A stretch of DNA of 64,000 bases from Shimia sagamensis (GCF_900182745.1 NZ_FXTY01000005.1:186001-250000); one strand, 5' to 3'. Shown: positions 55,382 to 64,000, numbered from the stretch's first letter. Program-made: numbers and translations. The notes: generated by a model from the letters alone, not told the origin.

Positions 55382-55849
55382 ATGGCACCTCTTCGCCCAC
55401 CAAAGTCGCGCCCGTTGCGCCTCGCCGCCCGCGCCATCATCCTGCATGAAGACCGCTTGCTGCTGGTCAACGCCTATCCTGATCACAAGGGGGATCTGTG
55501 GTGCGCCCCCGGCGGCGGCGTGGAAAAGCACAGCAGCCTGGCGGACAATCTGATCCGCGAAGTCTATGAGGAATGTGGCCTCACCATCTCGGTTGACGCG
55601 CCCTGCCTGATCAATGAGTTTCACGATGAAGACAGCGACTTTCACCAAGTCGACCTGTTCTTTCGCTGTTCCATCACCGGCGGAACACTGGACGACAGCT
55701 GGCAAGACCCAGAGCATGTCGTGTCAAAACGCCACTTTTTCAGCCGTACAGAGTTGGAACAGCTCTCCTTCCGCCCGCTCAGCCTGCCCGACGTCGCATG
55801 GGGCAACGGTGTGCACTACGACGCTTTGGAGCCGCTGCTGAAATTCTAA
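55382..55849 (+). CDS. Nudix hydrolase with variant Nudix box
   Basis: 155 residues. The Nudix fold opens with RLAARAIILHEDRLLLVN. The Nudix box reads GGGVEKHSSLADNLIREVYEECGL: the core REVYEE is intact, but the Glu expected eight residues before the Arg is Ser. Metal binding may still work through the REXXEE acids. The substrate is not evident. It is divergent from the lipase-like gene and convergent with the EamA gene. Confidence 0.85.
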   Translation: MAPLRPPKSRPLRLAARAIILHEDRLLLVNAYPDHKGDLWCAPGGGVEKHSSLADNLIREVYEECGLTISVDAPCLINEFHDEDSDFHQVDLFFRCSITGGTLDDSWQDPEHVVSKRHFFSRTELEQLSFRPLSLPDVAWGNGVHYDALEPLLKF

Positions 55850-55851
55850 CC

Positions 55852-56685
55852 TCACGCCTTGCGCATCGACACCAACACGCCGCTGATCACCAGCACCGCC
55901 GCGCCCACAAAGCGCAGCGTCAGCGGCTCGCTCAACACCACCATACCACCGGCCATGGCAATCACCGGCACGGACAGTTGTGCCACCGCTGCCCGGCTCG
56001 CGCCCAAACTCGGCAGGATCGCATACCACAGCGCATAGCCCAGACCAGAGGTCACCACGCCTGACACCACAGCCAGCGCCGCTCCGGCCGCTGACATCTC
56101 CATGTCCATACCCAAAGCAGCGCCAAGCGCCAAAGCCACCGGTGCCGCCAACATGAAATTCATTGCCGTGGCCTGCGTCGCATCGACCTCTTTGCGCCCT
56201 TGCAGCGAATAGATGCCCCAGCCAAGCCCCGCGCCCGCCATCATGGCCACATGCGGCACCGATATCGCGGGGCCACCGCTTGGCATCAACAGCCAGACCA
56301 ACCCGCCCAGCGCCAGACCAGCCCCGGTCCAGCGCGTGGTTGGCACCTCTTCCTGCGCCGCCACAGCGCCGCCAAACATGGTGATCTGCACCACGCCAAA
56401 CAGCACCAACGCGCCCAATCCCGCGTCCAGCCCCCGATAGGCCAACGAAAACCCAAAGATGTAAGCCAGCAACCCCATAACGGCGACGCAACGGCCAATG
56501 CCGCCCAGAGCAAAGCCGCGCTTTTGCCAAGCCACCAGGGCTGCCAGCGCCAGGGCCCCGCTGAGCAATCGCAGCACGCCAAAATCCACCGCCTCCATAC
56601 CGGCACCACTCACAGCAGCCCGGTTGAGAACGGAGTTCGCGGCAAAAGCCGTCATTGTCACAGCGGTCAGAAAAAATAATTTCAT
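55852..56685 (-). CDS. EamA/DMT-family transporter
   Basis: 277 residues with about ten hydrophobic helices in two EamA repeats (VTMTAFAANSVLNRAAVSG at the N terminus; LGYALWYAILPSLGASRAAVAQLSVPVIAMAGGMVVLSEPL in the second). Exports metabolites or drugs in other members; substrate not known. There is no visible ribosome binding site just upstream of the ATG. Instead, a 12-base perfect hairpin lies 17 bases before it, inside a leader with competing stems, so translation may be controlled by RNA folding (inference). Confidence 0.88.
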   Translation of the reverse strand: MKLFFLTAVTMTAFAANSVLNRAAVSGAGMEAVDFGVLRLLSGALALAALVAWQKRGFALGGIGRCVAVMGLLAYIFGFSLAYRGLDAGLGALVLFGVVQITMFGGAVAAQEEVPTTRWTGAGLALGGLVWLLMPSGGPAISVPHVAMMAGAGLGWGIYSLQGRKEVDATQATAMNFMLAAPVALALGAALGMDMEMSAAGAALAVVSGVVTSGLGYALWYAILPSLGASRAAVAQLSVPVIAMAGGMVVLSEPLTLRFVGAAVLVISGVLVSMRKA

Positions 56686-56840
56686 GGGGTCTTACGTGAC
56701 ACGTGTGACCCGGCGGAGCAAGCAAGCCGGGTCACACGCTTGCCCCGCCTTCGAAGGACCAAACTCTCAGGCGGGGTCGATTGGCCTGTCAGTGAAATTG
56801 CACCCGTTTTCCGGGCACCATGGAAAGGGAACCATAGTGC
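56686..56840 (-). promoter_or_regulatory. Structured 5' leader of the EamA gene (candidate cis-regulatory RNA)
   Basis: Read on the minus strand, three alternative stems overlap. Stem A pairs GTGTGACCCGGC with GCCGGGTCACAC (56703-56714 and 56726-56737). Stem B pairs GGCGGGGCAAGC with GCTTGCTCCGCC (56738-56749 and 56712-56723). Stem C pairs CCCCGCC with GGCGGGG (56770-56776 and 56743-56749). B shares bases with both A and C, so they exclude each other. A further small hairpin around 56801-56820 has a GAAAA loop. This is the pattern of a switch; the ligand is unknown. Confidence 0.4.
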
Positions 56841-56870
56841 TGGGGATAAAAGAGGGGCCGGAAACGAGTG

Positions 56871-57434
56871 CTATTTCTGACGGGCCAATACCTGTTGCGC
56901 AAAGCCGCGATCCCGCGCCTTGTCGCTCAACCAGATCGCCATATAGCGATCCCGAATACCATTATGCTGCAATGTGCAGGTGCTCTGACCGTTCACCCAG
57001 AACTTCAGCACATTTCCGCCGTTCGGCGATGCCACTATCCTGTCGCCCGGTTGAATATCACGGTAGCAAGCCGTCAGCTTTTGCTGGATTTGCCCATGAT
57101 CGGATCTCTCACCTTCAATCCGTATCATCTCGTCCATGCTGGCTTTCAGCAAGATTTTGCGTTTGATCTTACGGGCGTATTCGATTTCCAGCGCATAAGC
57201 CCCGTTGCGATCAAACCCCTGCCCCTGTGGCGCAAACAACTGCGCCTCATAGACTTTGAAACCCAGCCACCGGAACTGCCCTGCCCCCAACTCCTGCGGT
57301 TGGCCCAGCAGGCTTCGCACTTCCGGCGCCGGTGTTGCGGGATTGGCCGAGGCATTTGCCGCCCACCCCAACAACACAGCGCCGCTCAACAGCGCCATCA
57401 GAACCCGTTCACGTACTGGCAATCTCATATGCAT
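56871..57434 (-). CDS. Secreted chalcone isomerase-like domain protein
   Basis: 187 residues. A signal peptide (ALLSGAVLLGWAANASA) is cut near residue 31. The chalcone isomerase-like domain is seen as FRWLGFKVYEAQLFAPQGQ, LEIEYARKIKRKILLKASMDEMIRIEG and FWVNGQSTCTLQHNGI. Bacterial members of this family are periplasmic and of unknown function, not true chalcone isomerases. The start at 57434 has GGGAGG ten bases upstream; an ATG at 57428 is possible. Confidence 0.82.
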   Translation of the reverse strand: MHMRLPVRERVLMALLSGAVLLGWAANASANPATPAPEVRSLLGQPQELGAGQFRWLGFKVYEAQLFAPQGQGFDRNGAYALEIEYARKIKRKILLKASMDEMIRIEGERSDHGQIQQKLTACYRDIQPGDRIVASPNGGNVLKFWVNGQSTCTLQHNGIRDRYMAIWLSDKARDRGFAQQVLARQK

Positions 57435-57548
57435 CCGGCCCGCGCCTCCCGTCGCCTGTCAGGATGAATTATTTAGGATACGCAGCAAAACGGCGCCCGG
57501 ATCACTCCGCACGCCGCAATCGCCTGATCAATCCACCGTCAAAGCTGC

Positions 57549-58640
57549 TTAGCGCCGCCCCTTGCGGCCTTTGTGCGCTTTGGTCACGGTCTTGATCATC
57601 TTGCCGAAGTTTTTGTCATAAGCCCGCTTTTCCGCCAAAGACGCGGTGTTGTGCCGCTCTTCCGCTTCCAGCTTGCGCCACCGTTCAAAGCGATCCGCGC
57701 CCAGTGTGCCGGCCTCAATTGCCGCCCGCACGGCACAGCCTGGCTCGCTTTCATGCGCGCAATCACGGAACTTGCACTGCGTCTCCAGCTCCACAACATC
57801 CGCAAACAAATCCGCCAAACCGCTGCCCGCTTCCGCCAGCTGCAACTCCCGCATGCCCGGCGTGTCCAGGATGCCCAAGCCGTTTTCCGTGAAATGCAAC
57901 TGTCGGCTGGTGGTGGTGTGCCTCCCACGACTGTCATCTTCGCGGATCGCCCCGGTTTCAGCCTGCTCTGTGCCAAACAGCGCGTTCACCAAGGTGGATT
58001 TGCCCACACCTGACGTGCCGAGAAAGGCAATCGTCTGCCCCGGCGTGCACCAAACCGCGAGCTTCGCCGCTGGCTCCTCGCTTTTGGCATTCAAAAGCAC
58101 CACCGGCACCCGGTCCGAAATCGACTGTGCATCCGTCACATAAGCCGCTGTGTCCTCACACAGATCCGCCTTGGTCAGCAAAATCACCGGCGTCACTTCC
58201 GCCTCAAATGCCAACGCCAGATACCGTTCAAGCCGCGCCACGTTAAAATCGTCATTACAGCTGGTCACGACAAACGCCGTGTCCACATTGGCCGCAATCA
58301 TCTGAAGGCTGCGGTCATGTCCCGCCGCCCGCCGCTTGAACAGACTCTTGCGCTCCAACACAGCGCTGCGCATCGGCAACTCCGCATCATAGAGCAACCA
58401 GTCCCCCACCGTGGCGTCCGGCCCCGGTGGCACCAAGGCGTCAATACCGTCGCCCCGCACACGCAATCCGTTGCGGTGTACTTCCACCACCCGAACCGGC
58501 GGCGTGGCGTCCAAGATATCCAGATCCGTTTGCTGGGCAAAAAACGATTGCCAGCCAAGGATATCCAGTGGAGCGCGTTTGGGTGTTTTGGCTTCGGATG
58601 TGCCAGATGTTGGCAAAAATTGGGAATAGTCCCGTGTCAT
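57549..58640 (-). CDS. rsgA: Ribosome small subunit-dependent GTPase A
   Basis: Circularly permuted GTPase in 30S maturation. 363 residues from the ATG at 58640 (MTRDYSQFL); a longer in-frame start at 58688 has no ribosome binding site. The OB-fold domain (about 45-120) is followed by G4 LLTKADL at about 154-160, then G1 LGTSGVGKST at about 207-216 and G3 DTPGMRE, the permuted order. The C-terminal zinc segment has CKFRDCAHESEPGCAV. The final residues are Lys/Arg-rich (KAHKGRKGRR). Single gene. Confidence 0.95.
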   Translation of the reverse strand: MTRDYSQFLPTSGTSEAKTPKRAPLDILGWQSFFAQQTDLDILDATPPVRVVEVHRNGLRVRGDGIDALVPPGPDATVGDWLLYDAELPMRSAVLERKSLFKRRAAGHDRSLQMIAANVDTAFVVTSCNDDFNVARLERYLALAFEAEVTPVILLTKADLCEDTAAYVTDAQSISDRVPVVLLNAKSEEPAAKLAVWCTPGQTIAFLGTSGVGKSTLVNALFGTEQAETGAIREDDSRGRHTTTSRQLHFTENGLGILDTPGMRELQLAEAGSGLADLFADVVELETQCKFRDCAHESEPGCAVRAAIEAGTLGADRFERWRKLEAEERHNTASLAEKRAYDKNFGKMIKTVTKAHKGRKGRR

Positions 58641-58879
58641 TGTTGAGGTACTCTCATGGATTGGCCACACCTGTTTTGGCTTGGCCATAACGTATCAGAA
58701 AAAAGGAGAGGCACAAACCAACCGCCCAGCGCAATTGCGCAGGTTTCGCTGTTTTGACTGTGCATCGGGTGGGCGCTCTGCCACCCGCCAAAATCAGGCA
58801 TCCAGTTTCTGGGCCATAAAACCTCCATCAAAGTTGGCATAGATATAGGGCTGCACCGCAGCGCCAGCAACCCACGCCC

Positions 58880-59764
58880 CTACCCCGCGCGACGGGTGAT
58901 GAAATCCTGCATCATCTCCACCAACATTGACGCCTGTTTCGGCGTGATCACATGCCCCATGCCTTCAATCAGATGGTGGTCACAATTTGGGATCAACCCG
59001 GCAATCTCCGCGCCAGCCTCCGGTGGGATCAGCGTGTCTTGTTCCCCATGAATAACCTGACACGGCAGTGCCACTTTGGTCAGATCCTGCCGCCGATCTG
59101 TGGAGGCAATCACCGCCAGCACCTGCCTATTGATGCCTTCCGGATCAAACGCCCGATCATAAGCCTGCGCCGCCTGCATCGCGATTTCATCCTGGGTCAT
59201 TGGATAAGCTGGACTACCCCAATTGATATATTCCGCAATGCAATTTTTAATGTGAGTTTCACGGTCGACATCCCGCGCCAACAAGGTTGCCAACCACTCC
59301 GCATTGCCGCCCCGCTCTGCAAAGGTCCGTGCAGTGGCCATCACAATGGTTGCGCTCAACAGGCGGTCGGCATGATCGATGCACAAAAGCTGCGTGATCG
59401 CCCCCCCCATCGACATGCCAAACACATGCGCTTTCGGCAGTCCCAGCGCGTCCATCACGCCCACGACGTCTTTCGCCATATCGTTCAGCGTATAGGCCGC
59501 AGGCACAGGCGCCCCAGCCAACGCCGCCGCCGTGATCTCCTCCGCCCCGCTCGCCACACCGTCTTTGGGACAGCGCTGCGACAAGCCCACATCCCGGTTG
59601 TCAAACAGCACCACGCGATAGCCTTGCGCCGCCAGCCCTTCGTAAAGCTCCGCGGGCCAATGGATCAGCTGCGAGCCCAACCCGCGAATGAACACCATCG
59701 GTACACCGTCCTGCGGACCAAAGGTCTCTACCTCAATCTGAATGCCATTTGCGGTGATCTGCAT
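58880..59764 (-). CDS. Alpha/beta fold hydrolase
   Basis: 294 residues from the ATG at 59764, which has AGGAGG six bases upstream. The oxyanion area MVFIRGLGSQLIHWP carries RGLG in place of the common HG. The nucleophile elbow is VFGMSMGGAITQ (Ser near 116), the acid is in HGEQDTLIPP and the histidine in IEGMGHVIT. It resembles carboxylesterase- and haloperoxidase-like hydrolases of roseobacters. Cytoplasmic; substrate unknown. There is no obvious partner gene. Confidence 0.88.
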   Translation of the reverse strand: MQITANGIQIEVETFGPQDGVPMVFIRGLGSQLIHWPAELYEGLAAQGYRVVLFDNRDVGLSQRCPKDGVASGAEEITAAALAGAPVPAAYTLNDMAKDVVGVMDALGLPKAHVFGMSMGGAITQLLCIDHADRLLSATIVMATARTFAERGGNAEWLATLLARDVDRETHIKNCIAEYINWGSPAYPMTQDEIAMQAAQAYDRAFDPEGINRQVLAVIASTDRRQDLTKVALPCQVIHGEQDTLIPPEAGAEIAGLIPNCDHHLIEGMGHVITPKQASMLVEMMQDFITRRAG

Positions 59765-59831
59765 GTCGTGCCTCCTGCTCTCCCCCAAACCAAAGGCCAG
59801 GTGATTTGTAATTCACGTTGCGCACCGGACG

Positions 59832-60578
59832 TCATTTGCCGCGCGTGAACAAGTCCCCGGTTTTTGTACAATCTTCCCAGATAGGGTCCAAGCCCTGTAA
59901 GACCTGCATGTGAGAGGCCACATCTCGCAGTCCCAATGCGAGGGCAGGCTGCGATTGCTCGATCCTCGGAAGCACCCTCTGCAACATCCGTTTGTCATCG
60001 CTGTCAAAAGGCTCCAAATCCTCTCCGATCTCAACGGTCGACAGGCCATTCGCCACCATACGGAGCGCCTCCGCCAGGGTGGCAGCATGAGCACAGACAC
60101 ATGGCCCTGCCAGTAAATGAGCAGCGCTGCTTTCAGATAATGTCTGTGGCAGCGCGGCAAGACATGCGTCCGCAATTTCGATTTTGTGCCCCAAAAACCA
60201 GTCGCGCGGTCCAGACAGCACATTCATATCATCCCACGTCAGTAAGATGTCTTGCGCCAACCATTTATGCGCATGTGCCGTGACGTCCAAATCCAACCCA
60301 TTCAACGCGTCACCATCCGGGGCAGTTGCGCAAAACAACACCTGCGAGAAAAAGTCTAAATTGGCGGCATCTTTGGGAGCAATTTCCCAAAGCCATGGCA
60401 GCGCCGCATAGGTCACGGGATAGAGCGTTTCTTGATGATGGAGACGCTCCCAATACAGGTCATCGGCCACAGCTTGTTGCCAATCACACGACAAACTTTC
60501 GAGAGTAGACGCCACAGGTTGCACCCCATAAGGCCCATACAGCCGGGTCCAAATTGGACCATCCAAAGATAGTTTCAA
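59832..60578 (-). CDS. Unrecognised protein with HQxTxYxxxYAAxPxL motif
   Basis: 248 residues if translated from a TTG at 60578, chosen because GGAGG lies seven bases upstream (MKLSLDGPIWTRLYGPYGV); an in-frame TTG at 60650 is weaker, and no ATG is available near the N terminus. The region LYWERLHHQETLYPVTYAALPWLWEIA resembles a motif seen in HEAT-like, sometimes immunity-linked proteins. Nothing else is recognisable. It has four cysteines. It is single, minus strand, upstream of the hydrolase gene by 67 bases. Composition is slightly less GC-rich than its neighbours. Confidence 0.65.
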   Translation of the reverse strand: MKLSLDGPIWTRLYGPYGVQPVASTLESLSCDWQQAVADDLYWERLHHQETLYPVTYAALPWLWEIAPKDAANLDFFSQVLFCATAPDGDALNGLDLDVTAHAHKWLAQDILLTWDDMNVLSGPRDWFLGHKIEIADACLAALPQTLSESSAAHLLAGPCVCAHAATLAEALRMVANGLSTVEIGEDLEPFDSDDKRMLQRVLPRIEQSQPALALGLRDVASHMQVLQGLDPIWEDCTKTGDLFTRGK

Positions 60579-60798
60579 CGCCAAACCTCCAACAACCAAC
60601 AAAGGGGCATACTTGTGTTCTAATCTGCCCTCGCCAAGGGCTACACGCAATCTCGTAGGATCACTTAACTTCTTAAACCTGTGGTCGACCTATTCTTTTA
60701 ATAGCGCAGCGCCCCCAACACCATTCGACCAACCAATAGTCTATAGGATGGCTACCCCAAAACATGGTAAGTAGAATTATCGCCAACAAGGATCACTC

Positions 60799-61722
60799 AT
60801 GCCCCGCCCCCTGCCGCATCAAGGTCCCAAAACCTTCCTGACCTATACCGGCATGGAAACCGATCTCATCTTCACCCAGGGCATCGACCTGCCAGGCTTT
60901 GCCAGCTTCCCCCTACTGCAAACGCCAGAGGGCCGCGCGCATCTCACCCGCTATGCCACCGACCTCGCCGCCATCGCATCTCGCGCAAACCTCGGCGTAA
61001 TCCTGGAAAGCGCCACCTGGGTGGCCAGCGCCGACCGCGCCGCGCCTTTGGGCTATGACGCCCGCGCCGTCGCAGCCGCCAACCTCGACGCCATTGCCCT
61101 TCTGTCAGAGCTCCGCCCCACGCTTGGCGACCTCCCCACCTTGATCAGCGCCAACATTGGCCCGCGCCATGACGCCTATGCGCCCGAAACCCAGATGACA
61201 GCCGACGAGGCCGCCGCCTACCACATCCGCCAAATCGCCACGCTTGCCGCAACTGACGCGGACCTGATCACCGCCTACACCATGGCGGACCCAACTGAAG
61301 CCATTGGCATTTTGCAGGCCTGCCGCGACTATTACATGCCCTGCGTGATTGCCTTCACCGTGGAAACCAACGGCCTGCTGCCAACCGGCGGCACATTGGA
61401 GGCCGCAATCTCACAGGTCGATGCCGCCACAAACGGTTACGCCGCATACTACATGATCAACTGTGCCCACCCGGACCATTTCACGCATGTCCTGACCGAC
61501 GCCTCGTGGGCCCGCCGCGTCGGCGGTATCGTGGCCAACGCCTCCCGCTGCAGCCATGCGGAATTGGACAACGCCTCAGAGCTGGACGCGGGAAACCCGG
61601 CAGAACTTGGCCGACAGTTGGCCAACCTGCGCCAGACCCACCCGCACCTACGTGTTCTCGGCGGTTGCTGCGGCACTGACATGCGCCACCTTGATCACCT
61701 CGCACGCTTTTTGGCGTGCTAA
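60799..61722 (+). CDS. Homocysteine S-methyltransferase family protein
   Basis: 307 residues, with AAGGA six bases upstream of the ATG. The TIM-barrel zinc methyltransferase has LTYTGMETDLIFTQGIDLP at its N terminus, a Cys in MINCAHPDHF and the Cys pair in VLGGCCGTDMRHL, together the three zinc ligands. The methyl donor and acceptor are not certain; S-methylmethionine/homocysteine is the family norm. It stands alone between an unknown gene and a broken Sel1 gene. Confidence 0.88.
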   Translation: MPRPLPHQGPKTFLTYTGMETDLIFTQGIDLPGFASFPLLQTPEGRAHLTRYATDLAAIASRANLGVILESATWVASADRAAPLGYDARAVAAANLDAIALLSELRPTLGDLPTLISANIGPRHDAYAPETQMTADEAAAYHIRQIATLAATDADLITAYTMADPTEAIGILQACRDYYMPCVIAFTVETNGLLPTGGTLEAAISQVDAATNGYAAYYMINCAHPDHFTHVLTDASWARRVGGIVANASRCSHAELDNASELDAGNPAELGRQLANLRQTHPHLRVLGGCCGTDMRHLDHLARFLAC

Positions 61723-61808
61723 GCTTTCTACTGCGCACCAAAAATGCCTTCCTAAAGCTGGCCCGCCTGCTAGTGTGCAGCAACTTCAAGTACGGGGCCA
61801 CAAATTTC

Positions 61809-63561
61809 ATGAAAGCACTAAATAACGCGGCGCGAGCTTTGGCGCTGTCCATCGTGTGACTTGGCCACGTGACCACACCCGTTGGCGCACAAACCGCCGA
61901 CGCCACCGAACTGGCCTTTTGGGAGTCTGTGGGCTCATCGGGAAATTTGGAATTGCTTCAGGCCTACTTGGCCGCCTACCCCGAAGGCAGTTTTGTCGCG
62001 TTGGCGCAGATCATGATTGCCGACCTCGGCGGCACCGTAAACCCGCCGCCCGTGGAAAAAACCGCTGTCGTTCCCACCACTGAAACGCCATCCCAATCCC
62101 CTTCCGCAGACTTGCTGGCGATTGGCGATCGCTGCGAAGAACTGGCCGCCCACCCCAACGATGAAGCCAGCAATTTCCCCGGCTTGACCTCCTCTGGCAT
62201 CGCGCAACATGTGGATGCGGCCATTGATGCCTGTTTACGCGCCACAGAGATTGGCGACCCGAGATACCATTTTGCACTGGGGCGGGCATATTACGTCAAC
62301 AAAGATCCGGCCAACAATGAAAAACACTTCCGCATTGCCGCCGACAAAGGCCACGTGCTTGGCACCTATTGGTTGGCCATGGGATATATTTTTGGCGATT
62401 TTGGCACCCCTCAAGACTGGCCCAAAGCGGCGAGACTTCTAGAGCGACCAAGCCAACAGGATCACGGCCACTCACTCTTGTTTCTGGGGCAGTACTATGC
62501 GTTTCACGCCAAAGAATCCGGCCTGAGATCCAAGGCAATACCCTTGTTTGAGAGAGCTGGCGAGTTGGGCCGTGCTGATGCCTACGGCCATTTGGGCTAC
62601 ATGTATGAAACCGGCATAGGCGTGCATAAGGACCAATTGTTGGCTCAGATTCACTACGAAATGTCCATTGCACTGGGCGGTGCCGACGCCCGGACAGCTA
62701 AGTTTTATTACGCCCGGATGTATTTTTCCGAGATCGAGAAAAAATCATCAGGTCTGTCCTACATGTACGTCGGCTCGTTTAGGCGTGAACGCCAGAAAAT
62801 GCTGGGCTACCTGAAAGACAGCGCTTCGGTTTTCAAAGAAGCCTACGACATACAGGTCACTGAAACCGCGCGTTTTTATCACGATGTCGTAAAGTTTTCG
62901 GTAGACCAATTTGAACTGAACCCGGACCAAACTCCTGAGCACTTGAAATTGGAGGTGGAAAACGCCTTCAACCTGCGCTCAGAGCTGCTTTCTGATCTGC
63001 GGCGTGCACTGCTTGCCCGAGAAGCCACCCCCCCCCAAATACACGAAGTTCTCCCAACAAAACATGGAGGCAGACCTCAAAACGATCCGCGCCACAACAT
63101 CCAATATCGACCAAACCCTCCTGGACGCGCGCCACAGAATTGCATCGACTAATTCCTATCTTAAGGATCATGACGCCGGTAAAAAATGTGCCAAAATCAC
63201 GTCCCAGTACAAGCACAATTACTTTGGCGCCAAAGTGCGAAATTCCTGCGCAATCGATCTCGAGTTTTCATTAGATTTTGTTGTGAACATCGGAAGCGGA
63301 AAGCCAAAACTGGAAAATAGGAGATTCACGGTGAACGCCGGCGAAACCTACACGACAAAAGTCGCCACCAAATCTTTGGGTGGCACATCCTCCGAGATGA
63401 CCGGCAATATGTGTCCCGTCTCGCAGAGAAACGAAGTGAAAGCAGATGGCACGCTAAAATGTGCTTTTTCAAACTCGATTGACTTGGTGAAATCACAAAT
63501 GTCTGAGGAACTTCAAAAAATCCACTCCGTCTTATTAAAATTTGCCGTCGTATCCCGGTAA
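61809..63561 (+). pseudogene. Sel1-repeat secreted protein, disrupted by a stop and a frameshift
   Basis: Reading from the ATG at 61809 gives a good signal peptide start (MKALNNAARALALSIV), then an in-frame TGA at 61857, then LGHVTTPVGAQTADATE, which completes the signal peptide. A GTG at 61869 opens the remaining frame. Sel1-type repeats follow (HFALGRAYYVNKDPANNEKHFRIAADKGH; DAYGHLGYMYETGIGVHKDQLLAQIHYE). At 63028-63036 a run of nine C shifts the frame: removing one C joins it to KYTKFSQQNMEADLKTI and a further 170 residues to a stop at 63561. The intact protein would be about 583 residues. Either it is decaying or the C tract allows phase variation. The lesions could also be sequencing errors, though two are needed. 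Confidence 0.75.
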
Positions 63562-63621
63562 CAACGGCCCGCGCAGCACAGCGCCATGCCGTTTGCCTCA
63601 AAAAATGTCACGCAACGCCGT

Positions 63622-63685
63622 TGACTCCCCCCGATTGCACCCCTACCTCTTTCGCCGTTAGCACTCGCCTACGGGGAGTGATAAC
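63622..63685 (+). promoter_or_regulatory. groES promoter with CIRCE element
   Basis: The inverted repeat TTAGCACTC, nine bases, GAGTGATAA at 63659-63685 matches the HrcA operator (CIRCE) with one mismatch in the second arm. A -35-like TTGACT lies at 63622, with a weak -10-like TACCTC 17 bases later. This places the start of transcription just before or in the CIRCE. HrcA repression and heat induction of groESL are expected. Confidence 0.85.
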
Positions 63686-63734
63686 GACTCCGCTGAGGAG
63701 TCAGGGAGACACTCTAGTTTAGGGAAACCTAGTC

Positions 63735-64000
63735 ATGGCTTTTACACCACTGCACGACCGCGTACTTGTACGCCGCGTTGAAAGCGACGAAAAAACCGCC
63801 GGCGGTCTGATCATTCCAGAAAGCGCCAAAGAAAAACCAGCCGAAGGCGAAGTTGTATCCGTGGGCGCTGGCCTGCGTGACGACAAAGGCGCACGCGTCG
63901 AGCTCGACGTCAAAGCAGGCAACACTGTCCTGTTCGGCAAATGGTCCGGCACCGAAGTCACCGTTGACGGTGAAGAGCTGCTGATCATGAAAGAATCCGA
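63735..64000 (+). CDS. groES: Co-chaperonin GroES (3' end beyond window)
   Basis: Ten-kDa co-chaperonin that caps GroEL. The visible 88 residues begin [20 protein letters not shown] and include the mobile loop with [18 protein letters not shown] and the C-terminal [22 protein letters not shown] block (here [19 protein letters not shown]). Only the last residues are missing. It lies 49 bases after the CIRCE element. groEL is expected next, outside the window. Confidence 0.97.
   Translation, partial: MAFTPLHDRVLVRRVESDEKTAGGLIIPESAKEKPAEGEVVSVGAGLRDDKGARVELDVKAGNTVLFGKWSGTEVTVDGEELLIMKES

Noticed and set aside
55724-56725. 333-codon minus-strand frame overlapping the EamA gene in another phase
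   Set aside because: Gly/Arg/Cys-rich composition; the alternative phase encodes a clear EamA transporter.
56738-56775. Plus-strand text CGAAGG..CAAACTCTCAGG looks like the 3' half of a glycine riboswitch aptamer
   Set aside because: The matching GGAGAG arm is missing upstream, the conserved AAAAGGAC does not follow, and no plus-strand gene lies downstream to be controlled. The match is probably chance.
58641-58879. Minus-strand frame between the hydrolase and rsgA genes reading YIYANFDGGFMAQKLDA at its end
   Set aside because: Looks protein-like for about 30 codons but has no start, overlaps the hydrolase stop in another phase and is not extended upstream. Insufficient for a gene call.

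Overview
The window is a gene-dense, moderately GC-rich chromosomal segment from an alphaproteobacterium, most likely a marine Rhodobacteraceae (Roseobacter-group) species. Gene content, protein style and a Roseobacter-type Tad pilus locus point there. There is no insertion sequence, prophage, CRISPR array, rRNA or tRNA gene that I can support. Nearly all of it is housekeeping or clade-typical accessory sequence.

Region 1 (1-3900) holds glutathione reductase (cut by the window edge), rpiA, L-serine dehydratase and a secreted lytic transglycosylase. Region 2 (about 3900-17100) is a Tad/Flp type IVb pilus locus. It runs as four tandem 66-residue Flp-like pilins, cpaB, the cpaC secretin, an OmpA-like lipoprotein, cpaE/tadZ, cpaF/tadA, tadB, tadC, two TPR lipoproteins of tadD type, a prepilin peptidase and an AAA ATPase. 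Intrinsic terminators divide it into several transcription units. TadE/F/G pseudopilins are not in the window.

Region 3 (17100-31150) holds yidD, a small secreted protein, ttcA, a GGDEF/EAL protein, a yidC-MOSC-engB chain, DUF2946 plus PepSY membrane proteins, an HIBADH-like dehydrogenase, phosphatidylcholine synthase, ogt and ileS. Region 4 (31300-43150) holds a truncated haemoglobin, a VIT/CCC1 transporter, ycjX-GNAT-ycjF, truA, a KAS III-like synthase, a LuxR-type solo regulator with a co-transcribed partner, tdk, a proC-csaA-2-hydroxyacid dehydrogenase chain and a YbjN protein. Two long intergenic stretches here (37697-38095 and 39464-39859) carry strong inverted repeats and are the best places to look for undescribed RNAs.

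Region 5 (43400-54300) holds phzF, a MacAB-like ABC exporter set, ubiK, lgt-midA-pgeF, a 46-residue basic protein and purE-purK. The best start for lgt is an ATT codon. Region 6 (54300-64000) holds two alpha/beta hydrolases, a Nudix protein, an EamA transporter behind a leader with mutually exclusive stems, a chalcone isomerase-like protein, rsgA, an unnamed protein, a homocysteine methyltransferase family protein, a Sel1-repeat gene broken by an in-frame stop and a C9-tract frameshift, and groES (cut by the window end) behind a CIRCE element.

The main coherent system is the pilus: pilins are cleaved by the peptidase, pushed through the secretin by the CpaF motor on the TadB/TadC platform, and localised by CpaE. 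The most unusual points are the D/W variant of the Flp processing motif in a homogenised pilin array, the structured intergenic regions around the LuxR pair and upstream of the EamA gene, the probable AUU start of lgt, and a DnaA-box cluster at 43218-43313.
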